A DNA stretch of 36,293 nt from an uncultured Blautia sp. (lineage in GTDB: Bacteria > Bacillota > Clostridia > Lachnospirales > Lachnospiraceae). Position 1 is the first letter of the stretch, and each line of letters begins with the position of its first letter. A program made the position numbers and the translations under genes. Below the pieces are notes generated by a model that made no database searches, had not been told where the DNA came from, and saw only the letters and a list, made by a program, of their open reading frames with translations. The stretch lies in contig CAKROW010000021.1 of assembly GCA_934373235.1 (NCBI GenBank), positions 1 through 36,293 on the forward strand, in the 5' to 3' direction. Of this stretch, positions 23,875 to 32,227 are shown piece after piece.

Positions 23875-24456
23875 TTATTTATGAATCACAACACCATCGA
23901 TCAGTCCATATGCCTTGGCTTCTTCAGCAGTCATATAGTTATCACGGTCAGTATCACGCTCCACAACTTCAAGAGGCTGTCCGGTATTCTGTGCAAGGAT
24001 CTCATTCAGCTTCTTCTTGGTTTTTGCGATCTGGTCAGCTACGATCTGGATCTCTGTAGCCTGCCCCTGGGCACCGCCTGATGGCTGGTGAATCATAATT
24101 GTTGAATTAGGTAATGCATATCTCTTGCCCTTGGCACCTGCTGACAGGAGGAAAGCTCCCATGCTGGCTGCCATTCCAAGGCAGATGGTAGATACATCAC
24201 ATTTAATATACTGCATGGTATCATAGATAGCCATTCCCGCGGTTACGGAACCACCGGGGCTGTTAATATAAAGCTGGATATCCTTGCCCGGATCTTCAGC
24301 TTCCAGGAAGAGAAGCTGTGCAACGATCACGCTTGCGCTTACATCGTTTACCTCTTCCCCAAGGAAAATGATTCTGTCCTTCAGAAGCCTTGAATAGATG
24401 TCATAGCTTCTCTCTCCTCTGCTGGTCTGCTCAATGACGTAAGGTACTAAACTCAT
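23875..24456 (-). CDS. clpP: ATP-dependent Clp protease proteolytic subunit
   Basis: Serine protease that forms the ClpXP barrel. With the start at 24456 the product has 193 residues, the usual ClpP length, beginning MSLVPYVIEQTSRGERSYDI. The catalytic triad is Ser98 (GMAASMG), His123 (IMIHQP) and Asp172 (DTDRDNYM). GGAGGG lies five bases upstream of this ATG; the ATG 12 bp earlier overlaps that site. The gene is 24 bp after tig. Confidence 0.97.
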   Translation of the reverse strand: MSLVPYVIEQTSRGERSYDIYSRLLKDRIIFLGEEVNDVSASVIVAQLLFLEAEDPGKDIQLYINSPGGSVTAGMAIYDTMQYIKCDVSTICLGMAASMGAFLLSAGAKGKRYALPNSTIMIHQPSGGAQGQATEIQIVADQIAKTKKKLNEILAQNTGQPLEVVERDTDRDNYMTAEEAKAYGLIDGVVIHK

Positions 24457-24480
24457 TTTGCCCTCCATTTCCGAGGTATA

Positions 24481-25767
24481 TTATGCCTCTACCGCTGCAT
24501 CAGCAACTAATGTTACGGCTTTCTGTACTGCCATATCTTTCTTCATCTGCTCCATCTCGTTCTCACCGATGAGCTCTTTCAGTTTGTCAGCCTCCATCTT
24601 GTACATCTCTGCCATCTTGGAGATCTCCTCGTTAACCTCATCCTCTGTTGGCTGGATATTCTCTACCTCAGCGATCTTCTCAAGAACAAGTCTTGTCTGG
24701 ATTCTCTTAAGAGCCTGTGGCTTCATGTCTTCCATCATCTTCTCAGCGCTCTGGCCTGTGAACTGGAAGTACTGCTCCATGGAAAGACCCTGGGACTGCA
24801 TTCTTCTTGCGAAATCATCCATCATCTGACGGCACTGTGTATCGATCATTGCCTCCGGGATCTCCATCTGTGCATTCTCAATAACCTTATCTACTGCTGC
24901 ATCCTCTTTTGCACGGCGTGCATCCTCAGCTTTCTTCTCGCCAAGTGTTGTCTTAACGCTTGCCTTGTACTCAGCCAGTGTATCAAACTCAGATACATCC
25001 TTAGCGAAGTCATCATCAAGCTCCGGAAGCTCTTTTGCTTCGATCTTCTTAACGTCGCACTGGAATACTGCTTCTTTGCCTGCAAGCTCTTTTGCCTGGT
25101 ACTCTTCCGGGAATGTAACCTTAACCTCTACATGGTCACCTGTATTGGCACCAACAAGCTGCTCCTCAAATCCAGGGATAAATGTGTTGGATCCAAGTGT
25201 AAGCGGGTAGTCTGTTCCCTTTCCGCCCTCAAATGCTGTTCCGTCAACAAATCCCTCGAAGTCGATCGTTGCTGTATCGCCGTTCTGTGCTGCACGGTCC
25301 TCAACTGTGATAGTTCTGGAGTTCTTCTCCTGCTCTTTCTTAAGCTCTGCCTCAACTTCCTCATCTGTAACCTCTGTCTCAGACTTCGGAACCTCAAGAC
25401 CCTTGTAATCTCCAAGTGTTACCTCTGGCTTGGTAGCAACCTCTGCTGTGAAGATAAGTGCTTTGCCAGGCTCAACCTGTGTCATGTCGATCTTAGGCTG
25501 GGAAACGATCTCAAGATCACACTCTGCAAGAGCTTTGCTGTAGTGTTCCGGGATCAGGGCGTTAACTGCATCCTCAAGGAAGATTCCCTTACCGTACATC
25601 TGCTCGATCATCTTTCTCGGAGCTTTGCCTTTACGGAATCCCGGAATGGAGATTCTGCCTTTAGCTTTCTGATATGCGTTCTGCATTGCCTTGTCAAGAT
25701 CCTCAGCGGAAACCTCGATTGTAAGCTTTGCCATGTTCTTCTCTAATTTCTCAACCTGTAAACTCAT
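24481..25767 (-). CDS. tig: Trigger factor (ribosome-bound chaperone, peptidyl-prolyl isomerase)
   Basis: First chaperone met by nascent chains. The 428-residue product has the ribosome-binding domain with the signature GFRKGKAPRKMIEQMYG (about 44-60), an FKBP-type isomerase domain (about 160-245; GDTATIDFEGFVDGTAFEGG), and a helical C-terminal chaperone domain. It is the first gene of tig-clpP-clpX-lon with its own promoter region upstream. Start ATG follows AAGGAGGAACG. Confidence 0.98.
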   Translation of the reverse strand: MSLQVEKLEKNMAKLTIEVSAEDLDKAMQNAYQKAKGRISIPGFRKGKAPRKMIEQMYGKGIFLEDAVNALIPEHYSKALAECDLEIVSQPKIDMTQVEPGKALIFTAEVATKPEVTLGDYKGLEVPKSETEVTDEEVEAELKKEQEKNSRTITVEDRAAQNGDTATIDFEGFVDGTAFEGGKGTDYPLTLGSNTFIPGFEEQLVGANTGDHVEVKVTFPEEYQAKELAGKEAVFQCDVKKIEAKELPELDDDFAKDVSEFDTLAEYKASVKTTLGEKKAEDARRAKEDAAVDKVIENAQMEIPEAMIDTQCRQMMDDFARRMQSQGLSMEQYFQFTGQSAEKMMEDMKPQALKRIQTRLVLEKIAEVENIQPTEDEVNEEISKMAEMYKMEADKLKELIGENEMEQMKKDMAVQKAVTLVADAAVEA

Positions 25768-26038
25768 GTTTCTCGTTCCTCCTTAATTATCGGGTAAATT
25801 CAACTTATTATTACAGTCGGTATTCTCACCGATCCTGTCACAGCCGGACTACGACAACCGGACTGGGGTAAAATATACCGCAATGCGGGATGTGCAGATT
25901 GCCGGAATGATTTTTCAGACACATTCCGGATCAGGCTGTTTATGACTTTTTTCAGTGAAGGATACCGAATTCTCTTCGTCCATCACTGCTGCTATGATAG
26001 TTGACACTCGTTTTTTATATATTTACAGTCATTTCAGT
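25768..26038 (-). other. Long tig leader/intergenic region
   Basis: If transcription starts at the promoter at 26039-26047, the tig mRNA has a leader of about 260 nt. It contains several pairable segments (for example CCGCATTGCGG near 25880-25890 and two CCGG-rich arms near 25850-25865) but matches no riboswitch or leader I recognise. No protein gene was seen here. Confidence 0.4.
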
Positions 26039-26047
26039 AGTATAGCA
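26039..26047 (-). promoter_or_regulatory. Extended -10 promoter upstream of tig
   Basis: TGCTATACT fits TGnTATAnT on the minus strand, lying just after the stop codon of the DJ-1/PfpI gene. No strong -35 is seen. Confidence 0.5.
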
Positions 26048-26055
26048 TAAACACT

Positions 26056-26622
26056 TTAGAAATTCCAGTATTTTTTGGAATATACAACGGATTCCGCGAT
26101 CTCTTCGGCTTTTTCCCTGCCCTCAAGCTGTCCGATCAGGGAAAGAGCGAAATCAATAGCTGTTCCAAGCCCCCGGCTTGTGGTCACATTGCCGTCTACA
26201 GCTACGGAATCAAGGGTTGTCTCTGCTTGTGTAAGCTGCTCCATAACTGACGGGTAAGAAGTCGCCCTTCTTCCATCCAGGAATCCAAGACGCGCAAATA
26301 CACCCGGTGCTGCGCAGATAGCCGCTACCCTGCCGCCTTTGCTGTAAAAATCCGTGAGAAGCTCTGTGAGAGGCTTATACTCCTCCAAATATTTCGTTCC
26401 CGGCATACCCCCCGGAAGCACCAGCATATCCCCATCGGAAAAATCACATTCCCCGAATGTGCGATCAGTGAACATCCTTATGTTATGAGCTGTGATGATC
26501 TCTTTTGTTTCCTTAATAGATACAGTCTCGGCCCGGATTCCTGCCCTGCGCATAAGATCTACTACTGTAAGACCTTCAATATCTTCAAATCCGTCTGCCA
26601 GAAAAATATAAACCTTACTCAT
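26056..26622 (-). CDS. DJ-1/PfpI family protein
   Basis: Class I glutamine-amidotransferase-like fold; relatives act as deglycases, chaperones or sulfur-metabolism proteins (DJ-1/ThiJ/YajL group). The 188-residue product has the nucleophile-elbow Cys103 in AAICAAPGV and the conserved acidic Glu16 (FEDIEGLTVVDLMRRAG), plus MLVLPGGMPG, all typical of the YajL/DJ-1 branch. Start 26622 begins the conserved beta strand (MSKVYIFLADGFED); the longer frame from 26685 adds a non-conserved tail. It is transcribed away from the CYTH gene. Biochemical role is uncertain in this family. Confidence 0.92.
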   Translation of the reverse strand: MSKVYIFLADGFEDIEGLTVVDLMRRAGIRAETVSIKETKEIITAHNIRMFTDRTFGECDFSDGDMLVLPGGMPGTKYLEEYKPLTELLTDFYSKGGRVAAICAAPGVFARLGFLDGRRATSYPSVMEQLTQAETTLDSVAVDGNVTTSRGLGTAIDFALSLIGQLEGREKAEEIAESVVYSKKYWNF

Positions 26623-26809
26623 TTTGGCACCTGTCCTTTCATTTTTCGCTGTTTCTATTCTGCTTGTTTTCCCGGGAAAAGTCAAGAAAAATCAATCTGC
26701 CCCGGTTGCAAAAAAGCCCGATTTCCAGTACACTGAAAAAAAGCTGCGGAGCGCCTATACGTTTCCGCCAGATTTTCTCAGAAATATCATTGATACAGGA
26801 GGATCAACC

Positions 26810-27265
26810 ATGGAAATCGAGCGTAAATTTCTTATTCCAAAGGAGAATCTGCCCACAGATCTTAAAAGCTTCCCCTGCCACCACATTGAACAGGGTTATC
26901 TCTGCACCTCACCTGTGGTCCGTATCCGCAGACAGGATGATGACTACTTTCTCACCTATAAATCCAAAGGTCTGATGGCAAGAGAGGAATATAATCTGCC
27001 ACTGACCCCAGAAGCATACCGGCATCTCAGGCCCAAGGCTGACGGGATTCTTATTTCCAAAGACCGCTATGTTCTCCCGGAAAAAAACGGACTTTTTATT
27101 GAACTGGATATTTTTCACGATACCTACGAGGGTGTTTTTCTGGCTGAAGTGGAATTTCCCACTGAAGAAGCTGCCAATGCCTATAATCCACCGGAATGGT
27201 TCGGTGAGGATGTAACCTATTCCACAAAATACCATAACAGTACCATGAGCCAGGGCTGGCAGTGA
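26810..27265 (+). CDS. CYTH-domain protein (triphosphate tunnel metalloenzyme)
   Basis: The 151-residue product begins MEIERKFLI, the ExExK signature of the CYTH/triphosphate tunnel fold, followed by alternating charged strands (RIRRQDDDYFLTYKSKG, ELDIFHDTYEGVFLAEVEF). Bacterial members hydrolyse inorganic triphosphate or nucleoside triphosphates. The ATG at 26810 has CAGGAGG eight bases upstream; the longer frame from 26624 lacks homology. It diverges from the DJ-1/PfpI gene, with 187 bp between the two starts. Confidence 0.9.
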   Translation: MEIERKFLIPKENLPTDLKSFPCHHIEQGYLCTSPVVRIRRQDDDYFLTYKSKGLMAREEYNLPLTPEAYRHLRPKADGILISKDRYVLPEKNGLFIELDIFHDTYEGVFLAEVEFPTEEAANAYNPPEWFGEDVTYSTKYHNSTMSQGWQ

Positions 27266-27323
27266 TCCCCCGGGAGACTTTCATCCCGTTTACGGATTTT
27301 TTGTTGCTTTGAAAAATCTCCAC

Positions 27324-27351
27324 TTGTATTTCCTGTTTACAGTGCTATAAT
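27324..27351 (+). promoter_or_regulatory. tRNA-Gly promoter
   Basis: TTGTAT (27324-27329), a 16-bp spacer, and TATAAT (27346-27351) preceded by TGC (extended -10), ending 11 bp before the tRNA. Confidence 0.75.
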
Positions 27352-27362
27352 TGGATGTACAG

Positions 27363-27433
27363 GCAGATATAGTTCATCGGTAGAACATCAGCTTCCCAAG
27401 CTGAGGAGGCGGGTTCGACTCCCGTTATCTGCT
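27363..27433 (+). tRNA. tRNA-Gly (anticodon CCC)
   Basis: A 71-nt cloverleaf: acceptor GCAGATA pairs with TATCTGC, the anticodon stem CAGCT/AGCTG holds loop TTCCCAA (anticodon CCC), and the T arm is GCGGG-TTCGACT-CCCGT. The 3' CCA is not encoded. Own promoter and terminator flank it. Confidence 0.95.
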
Positions 27434-27446
27434 TTCACAGCCAATG

Positions 27447-27475
27447 AGGGCACGCCACAGGCGTGTCCTTTTTAT
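27447..27475 (+). terminator. Terminator after tRNA-Gly
   Basis: AGGGCACGCC pairs with GGCGTGTCCT around ACA, followed by TTTTTA. Confidence 0.88.
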
Positions 27476-27526
27476 ATCGGATCACCGTGTCCGTCTGACT
27501 ACACAATTTTAAGGAGGCTATAAACT

Positions 27527-28321
27527 ATGAAAATCGGATTTATCGGATGTGGAAACATGGGATCTGCCATGATCGGCGGAATCCTTCGCAAAGGGCTCTT
27601 TACAAAAGATGAGATCATTGTATCCAACCTTACAGAAGCCGGCAGCAGACGAAGCCGTGAAACACTTGGCGTTGTCACCACCCTGGATAACTGCCAGGTC
27701 GTTAAAGAAGCATCGACAGTAGTTCTTGCTGTGAAGCCCCAGTTCTATGAAGAAGTCCTGGAGGAAGTCCGCCCCTTCCTCACACCCGGGCATACCATCA
27801 TCGGCATCGCTCCTGGCAAAACCCTTGCATGGCTTGAGGAGAAAGCCGGACTTCCTCTTAAAGTCATCCGTTTCATGCCAAACACCCCTGCCCAGGTTGG
27901 AGAGGGAATGACTGCCGTGTGCGCCAATGAAAAGGTTTCGGCTCCAGAGCTTGATGAAATCCTTAAGATCACAGACAGTTTCGGCTGCACAGAAGTGATC
28001 CCGGAACGTCTTATGGATGCTGCCAGTGCTGTCAGTGGCTGTTCTCCGGCTTATGTATTTATGTTCATCGAAGCAATGGCTGATGCTGCGGTATGCCAGG
28101 GTATGCCAAGAGCACAGGCCTATAGATTTGCCTCCCAGGCAGTCCTTGGCAGTGCAAGGATGATGCTTGAGACAGGCCGTCACCCCGGAGATCTGAAAGA
28201 CATGGTCTGCTCTCCTTCCGGCACCACTATAGAAGGAGTCCGCACCCTGGAAAAGAACGGATTCCGCAGTGCTGTTTTTGAAGCACTTCAGGCTGCCGCA
28301 GAAAAAGGTAAAAAATTATAA
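27527..28321 (+). CDS. proC: Pyrroline-5-carboxylate reductase
   Basis: Last step of proline synthesis: NAD(P)H-dependent reduction of pyrroline-5-carboxylate. The 264-residue product has the N-terminal nucleotide-binding motif GFIGCGNMGSAMIGG, the middle RFMPNTPAQVGEGM, and the C-terminal signature (SGCSPAYVFMFIEAM ... HPGDLKDMVCSPSGTTIEG). Length and motifs are standard. The ATG follows AAGGAGG. It is a single gene ending against convergent threonine aldolase. Confidence 0.97.
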   Translation: MKIGFIGCGNMGSAMIGGILRKGLFTKDEIIVSNLTEAGSRRSRETLGVVTTLDNCQVVKEASTVVLAVKPQFYEEVLEEVRPFLTPGHTIIGIAPGKTLAWLEEKAGLPLKVIRFMPNTPAQVGEGMTAVCANEKVSAPELDEILKITDSFGCTEVIPERLMDAASAVSGCSPAYVFMFIEAMADAAVCQGMPRAQAYRFASQAVLGSARMMLETGRHPGDLKDMVCSPSGTTIEGVRTLEKNGFRSAVFEALQAAAEKGKKL

Positions 28322-28397
28322 AAAAACTCCTACGGTATCTCTGCTGCTGTGCCTTATTGACAAAAGGGCACAGCAGTCACAGACTCCGGGGGAGTTT
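28320..28397 (-). terminator. Terminator region between proC and the threonine aldolase gene
   Basis: An outer AAACTCC/GGAGTTT stem encloses a stronger inner stem CTGCTGTGCC/GGGCACAGCAG. On the minus strand GGAGTTTTTTAT follows, giving a terminator for the aldolase gene. It may also slow plus-strand transcription from proC. Confidence 0.7.
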
Positions 28398-28410
28398 CGT
28401 TCATATCTTA

Positions 28411-29433
28411 TTACAGTAATCTGATCAGTTCATTGATATCTTCCATCTTTGTTCCCCAGCTTGTGGCAAATCTTATCACTGTATGGTTTTCATCGTATTT
28501 TTCCCAGAAATCAAACGCCACCTTCTCAGCCAGCTCTTCTTTTTTATGGTTTTCAAGTACTACAAACTGCTGATTGGTAGGTGAATCAATAAACAACTGA
28601 TATCCCTTTTCTACGAGGGCCGCCTTCAGCTTCATGGCTGTGTCAATGGCATTGCGGCTGATTTTTGTGTAAAGCTCGTCAGTAAACAGGGTATCAAACT
28701 GGATTCCTGTAAGCCTGCCTTTTGCAAGAAGTGCCCCCTGCTGCTTGATCATGGTCATAAAATGCTTCGGCGCTCCTTTGGGAAATACCACAGCTTCGCC
28801 ACAAAGTGCCCCTACCTTGGTTCCTCCAATATAAAATACATCGGTATACTCTGCAATATCTTTCAGTGTCACATCGGTATCCTGGCTTACCAGTCCGTAT
28901 CCAAGCCTTGCTCCGTCCAGGAAAAGGGGCAGTTTATATTCTCTGCACACTGCCGAGATCTCAGAAAGCTCTTTTTTGCTGTAGAGTGTTCCATACTCTG
29001 TAGGATGGGATATATATACCATTCCCGGAAATACCATGTGTTCATAACTGGCATCTCCGTAATAAGTCTCCACATAATTCCGTATATCAGCCGCTTTGAT
29101 CCTGCCGTTCTCCTCCGGCAGCGCCAGAACCTTATGACCTGTATACTCAATAGCCCCTGCCTCATGACAGTTCACATGGCCTGTCCGTGCAGCAAGGACA
29201 CCCTCATACCTGTTCAGTACAGTGGAAATAACACAGGCATTGGTCTGGGTTCCTCCCACAAGAAAATAGATCTCCGCTTCCGGGCAGCCACAGGCTTTTC
29301 GGATCTTATCTTTTGCTGCTTCTGTATATTTATCCGTGCCATATCCGGAAACCTTCTCCATATTGGTTTCTGCAAGTTTCTGAAGAATGGCCGGATGGGC
29401 ACCTTCACAGTAATCATTTACAAAATATAACAT
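28411..29433 (-). CDS. ltaE: Low-specificity threonine aldolase (PLP-dependent)
   Basis: Cleaves threonine or allo-threonine to glycine and acetaldehyde; fold type I PLP enzyme. The 340-residue product has the PLP lysine K206 in YIGGTKVGAL, cofactor Asp173 in FLDGARLGYG, the motif LVGGTQTNA, and H86/H90 in GHVNCHEAGA. Length is normal. A consensus promoter lies upstream inside the lacI end, but a terminator-like hairpin sits between that promoter and the gene, so expression may be attenuated. Confidence 0.93.
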   Translation of the reverse strand: MLYFVNDYCEGAHPAILQKLAETNMEKVSGYGTDKYTEAAKDKIRKACGCPEAEIYFLVGGTQTNACVISTVLNRYEGVLAARTGHVNCHEAGAIEYTGHKVLALPEENGRIKAADIRNYVETYYGDASYEHMVFPGMVYISHPTEYGTLYSKKELSEISAVCREYKLPLFLDGARLGYGLVSQDTDVTLKDIAEYTDVFYIGGTKVGALCGEAVVFPKGAPKHFMTMIKQQGALLAKGRLTGIQFDTLFTDELYTKISRNAIDTAMKLKAALVEKGYQLFIDSPTNQQFVVLENHKKEELAEKVAFDFWEKYDENHTVIRFATSWGTKMEDINELIRLL

Positions 29434-29462
29434 AATGTTCTCTCCTGTTCTCTCTATATAAG

Positions 29463-29497
29463 AAAAAATCAGATTGCATTTCGCCGTCTGATTTTTC
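29463..29497 (-). terminator. Terminator after lacI-family gene (in the ltaE leader)
   Basis: AAAAATCAGA pairs with TCTGATTTTT, followed by TTTTTTCTTA on the minus strand. It ends the sugar-operon transcript and also lies directly downstream of the ltaE promoter. Confidence 0.85.
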
Positions 29498-29507
29498 CTG
29501 CTTATAA

Positions 29508-29536
29508 ATTTTAAGCCTGCTTTTATATTTTGTCAA
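29508..29536 (-). promoter_or_regulatory. Consensus promoter reading toward ltaE
   Basis: TTGACA (29531-29536, overlapping the lacI stop codon), a 17-bp spacer, and TAAAAT (29508-29513). Transcription would start near 29501 and enter the hairpin at 29463-29497 within a few bases. Confidence 0.75.
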
Positions 29537-30561
29537 TCCTGTGACTTTGATCTCACTGTGTATCCCGGAATAATGCTGCAGTTTGAGTAAGATTTGAACT
29601 TGCAGGAAATAGCACCTTTGATCTCCTGTTGCAGAAAAAGCATAGTTACATAAGATCGCTCCATATGCTCCATCCGAAGACTGGTCATCCGCACATCTCC
29701 GGTCAGATAATCCGGCAGTTCGTCGATCCCTATCAGGGAAATCCTTTCAGGTATTGATATATTTCTCCGTCTCAATGCCCTCATAATACCCACTGACACC
29801 TGATAATTTTCCATGATAAACGCATCCGGTAATTCATGGGTATCCAGATATTTCAGCATGTTTTCGCAGACCTCATTAATATTTTTTCCCATAGTGATCA
29901 TAGAATCTGTCTGCAGTTCCAGATTATTTTTCCTGAGACCCGCCCTGAATCCTGCTCTTCTCTGAAGAAAATTAAAAATTTCCATAGTATTGGCCATATA
30001 TTTTATATTCCGGCAGCCTCTTTCAACAAGATAATCAACACAATCCCGCGTCCCCTCCATACCTCCGAAGGTAACGCTATGATACTCATTACCCATATCA
30101 TTGTCATATACAACCATAGGTTTTTTGATCATTTTAAAGGGTTCATACTGATCCGGAAACATCTCTGTTGCATACAGTATCACTCCTGCTACATTGTCAG
30201 CGTTTGCTTCCTTTATTGCCCGGTGAACATCCTCTGTATTCGATGGTGTCACATAGGTTAGACCCATAATATATCCCATATTTCTGGATTCCCGTTCAAA
30301 AACTGCCAGGCTGTCCGGACACACATCCAGCTCCGGATCTCTGACAACCCTTAGCTTGTTATCTATAAAGATGACCTTGATGATCTTCTGGATTCCCGGT
30401 TTCTGTTGATTTTCAGTTTCAATACCTTCCACTTCATCTATATAATCAAAAATCTTCTTCCGCGTCTTTTCGCTGACCCCGGGCTTATCGTTCAAAACCA
30501 GGGATACTGTTGCTTTGGAAAGATTCAGATTTCTTGCAATGTCTGCCGCTTTTATTTTCAT
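29533..30561 (-). CDS. LacI-family transcriptional regulator
   Basis: Sugar-responsive repressor. The 342-residue product opens with the LacI helix-turn-helix (KAADIARNLNLSKATVSLVLNDKPGVSEKT, residues about 3-32) and continues with a periplasmic-binding-protein-like ligand domain (about 65-342; SLIGIDELPDYL near the end). Start 30561 is chosen for GAGG eight bases upstream and because the helix-turn-helix begins at once; an ATG 36 bp earlier is less likely. It is the last gene below the ABC importer and hydrolase, so it probably senses their sugar and acts on the palindrome at 35305-35324. Confidence 0.93.
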   Translation of the reverse strand: MKIKAADIARNLNLSKATVSLVLNDKPGVSEKTRKKIFDYIDEVEGIETENQQKPGIQKIIKVIFIDNKLRVVRDPELDVCPDSLAVFERESRNMGYIMGLTYVTPSNTEDVHRAIKEANADNVAGVILYATEMFPDQYEPFKMIKKPMVVYDNDMGNEYHSVTFGGMEGTRDCVDYLVERGCRNIKYMANTMEIFNFLQRRAGFRAGLRKNNLELQTDSMITMGKNINEVCENMLKYLDTHELPDAFIMENYQVSVGIMRALRRRNISIPERISLIGIDELPDYLTGDVRMTSLRMEHMERSYVTMLFLQQEIKGAISCKFKSYSNCSIIPGYTVRSKSQD

Positions 30562-30626
30562 GATATATCCTCTTTTTTCTTTTTTAGCTTCTTCCATGAT
30601 TTCAAACTTACTTTTTCACCACCCTT

Positions 30627-30673
30627 TTTATAGCAAAAAGGAACTACCTTCCGGCAGCCCCATTTTGGTTCCT
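30627..30673 (-). promoter_or_regulatory. Possible weak terminator and lacI promoter
   Basis: GGAAC/GTTCC arms with a following TTTTT (30635-30673) form a weak terminator-like hairpin after the hydrolase stop. TGCTATAAA (30627-30635), an extended -10 match, could give the regulator its own promoter. Confidence 0.35.
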
Positions 30674-32198
30674 ATTTAGCCTCGCGCAGACGAACAGCCA
30701 TATATTCTCTTCCGGGCAGCTCGATCCGGAATTTTCCTTTGAATGTACCCTTCTTCTCGATGGTCATGTTCCAGGTATCAATAACCTCTACCTCAAACTC
30801 TGTCTCATCATCGATGTAGTAATCACGGAAAGACGGACGCATGAAACTGTAGTAGAAAATATAATATTTTACATTCCGAAGTGTATTATCTACAGTTGCG
30901 CCAACTTCATCCCACTGATTTTCCAGAGGACAAAGTCCTGGTGCCGGAGTCTCCTCCATGATCTTCTTAAGGAATTTGAATCTCTCAGGGCTGTCTCCAT
31001 GAAGCTTGCCGCCATGTGACCACCACAGGATTCCCTCATCATTCATATATGTTTCGCCGTGTCCCGGGTATGCTCCTCGGCAGAAAGCTTCCCAGAAACG
31101 TCTTACCATTTCCTGTCCGCTGATATTTCCCCAGCCATGCTGGATATTACCCTCATATGCGATCTCATCAAGAACGATCGGTTTCTTGAAACGTGTTCTC
31201 CACTCATTAACCATCTCAGAGGATTTGTAAAGATCCTGTCTCTGGATGCTGCAGTGTGTGATCCACGGTCTTGTGTGATCGTAGAAGCTCCTGCAGTTAT
31301 GGATGGAACGAAGATGATTGTAAACATCTTTCTCAACAATGATAGATGCATAGCGCTCCCAGTCCTCTGTAGTTTTCTTCGGGAAAAGATCATACTCATT
31401 TGCAAGGGACCACCATACATTTCTGTATGCACTTACTCTGGCAATGAAATATTTCCAGTAGAGATCATCGCACTCTGCACTCATCTCGCTGAATCCCCAG
31501 CGGTCGTATGGATGCATAACGATGATGTCAGCCTCAATACCCAGATCTCTTAATTTCATGATACAGTCATCAATGTGCTGGAAATGTTTTACATTGAATC
31601 TCTTGTAATCAAAGTTATTTCCCTCTGCTTTTCCGCAGTACTGAAGGAAGTTATCGGATGTAAGCACGGAGCTGTCCATGGGAGTTCCCTCATATGGATA
31701 ACTGATCGGCTCATTCAGGTTATAGTCATAGTGTTTCGGGAATACACAGAAACGGATCTTGTTAAATGCGCTGTCTGCCAGTGTCTCAAGAGTCTGTTTC
31801 TGGAGTTCCTCACTCTGGAGATCCCATACATAACAGGTTGTTCCAATAGAATAGTATGGTTTTCCATCTTCATATGCCATATGGTAGGTGTAGGATACAC
31901 GAACCGGTCCGTGATTGCCCTCTGCAGCCGGAGTTACATGGAAAGCACCTGTGTAAACCTCGTCAGAAAAGCTTCCCTTAACCTCGAACGTATAATCTCC
32001 CTCAAAGGATGGCATGAAACGCACGCGGTAGATCCCGTCTCCGTCATAAAAACCGTCAACGGTCTTGGTCTCTTCTTTGCCCTTGAAAGTTCCCTGGATA
32101 TCATAGTCAGTAAATGGGTTGCCGTCAGATTTTCCTGGCATTTCAACCTCAAAGGTTCCCCATTTCTCTACAGATTCTGTATATTTGCAAGTACTCAT
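30672..32198 (-). CDS. DUF5060/DUF4038-type glycoside hydrolase (GH140-like fold)
   Basis: The 508-residue product has an N-terminal beta-sandwich (about 5-95; WGTFEVEMPGKSDGNPFTDY) of the DUF5060 type, a TIM barrel of the DUF4038 type (about 100-420), and a C-terminal beta domain (about 425-505, DUF5605-like). Likely acid/base is E268 in WWSLANEYD and likely nucleophile E345 in IVLDEIAYEG. There is no signal peptide, so it should act in the cytoplasm on sugars imported by the ABC system encoded just upstream (29 bp gap). Relatives include apiosidases and other plant-polysaccharide enzymes; the actual linkage cut is unknown. Confidence 0.85.
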   Translation of the reverse strand: MSTCKYTESVEKWGTFEVEMPGKSDGNPFTDYDIQGTFKGKEETKTVDGFYDGDGIYRVRFMPSFEGDYTFEVKGSFSDEVYTGAFHVTPAAEGNHGPVRVSYTYHMAYEDGKPYYSIGTTCYVWDLQSEELQKQTLETLADSAFNKIRFCVFPKHYDYNLNEPISYPYEGTPMDSSVLTSDNFLQYCGKAEGNNFDYKRFNVKHFQHIDDCIMKLRDLGIEADIIVMHPYDRWGFSEMSAECDDLYWKYFIARVSAYRNVWWSLANEYDLFPKKTTEDWERYASIIVEKDVYNHLRSIHNCRSFYDHTRPWITHCSIQRQDLYKSSEMVNEWRTRFKKPIVLDEIAYEGNIQHGWGNISGQEMVRRFWEAFCRGAYPGHGETYMNDEGILWWSHGGKLHGDSPERFKFLKKIMEETPAPGLCPLENQWDEVGATVDNTLRNVKYYIFYYSFMRPSFRDYYIDDETEFEVEVIDTWNMTIEKKGTFKGKFRIELPGREYMAVRLREAK

Positions 32199-32227
32199 AT
32201 TTTGTCCTCTTTCTTTCTGTTAGATTA

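Noticed and set aside
25999..26028. TTGACA on the plus strand as a promoter
   Set aside because: There is no matching -10 at proper spacing and it would read antisense into the DJ-1/PfpI gene.
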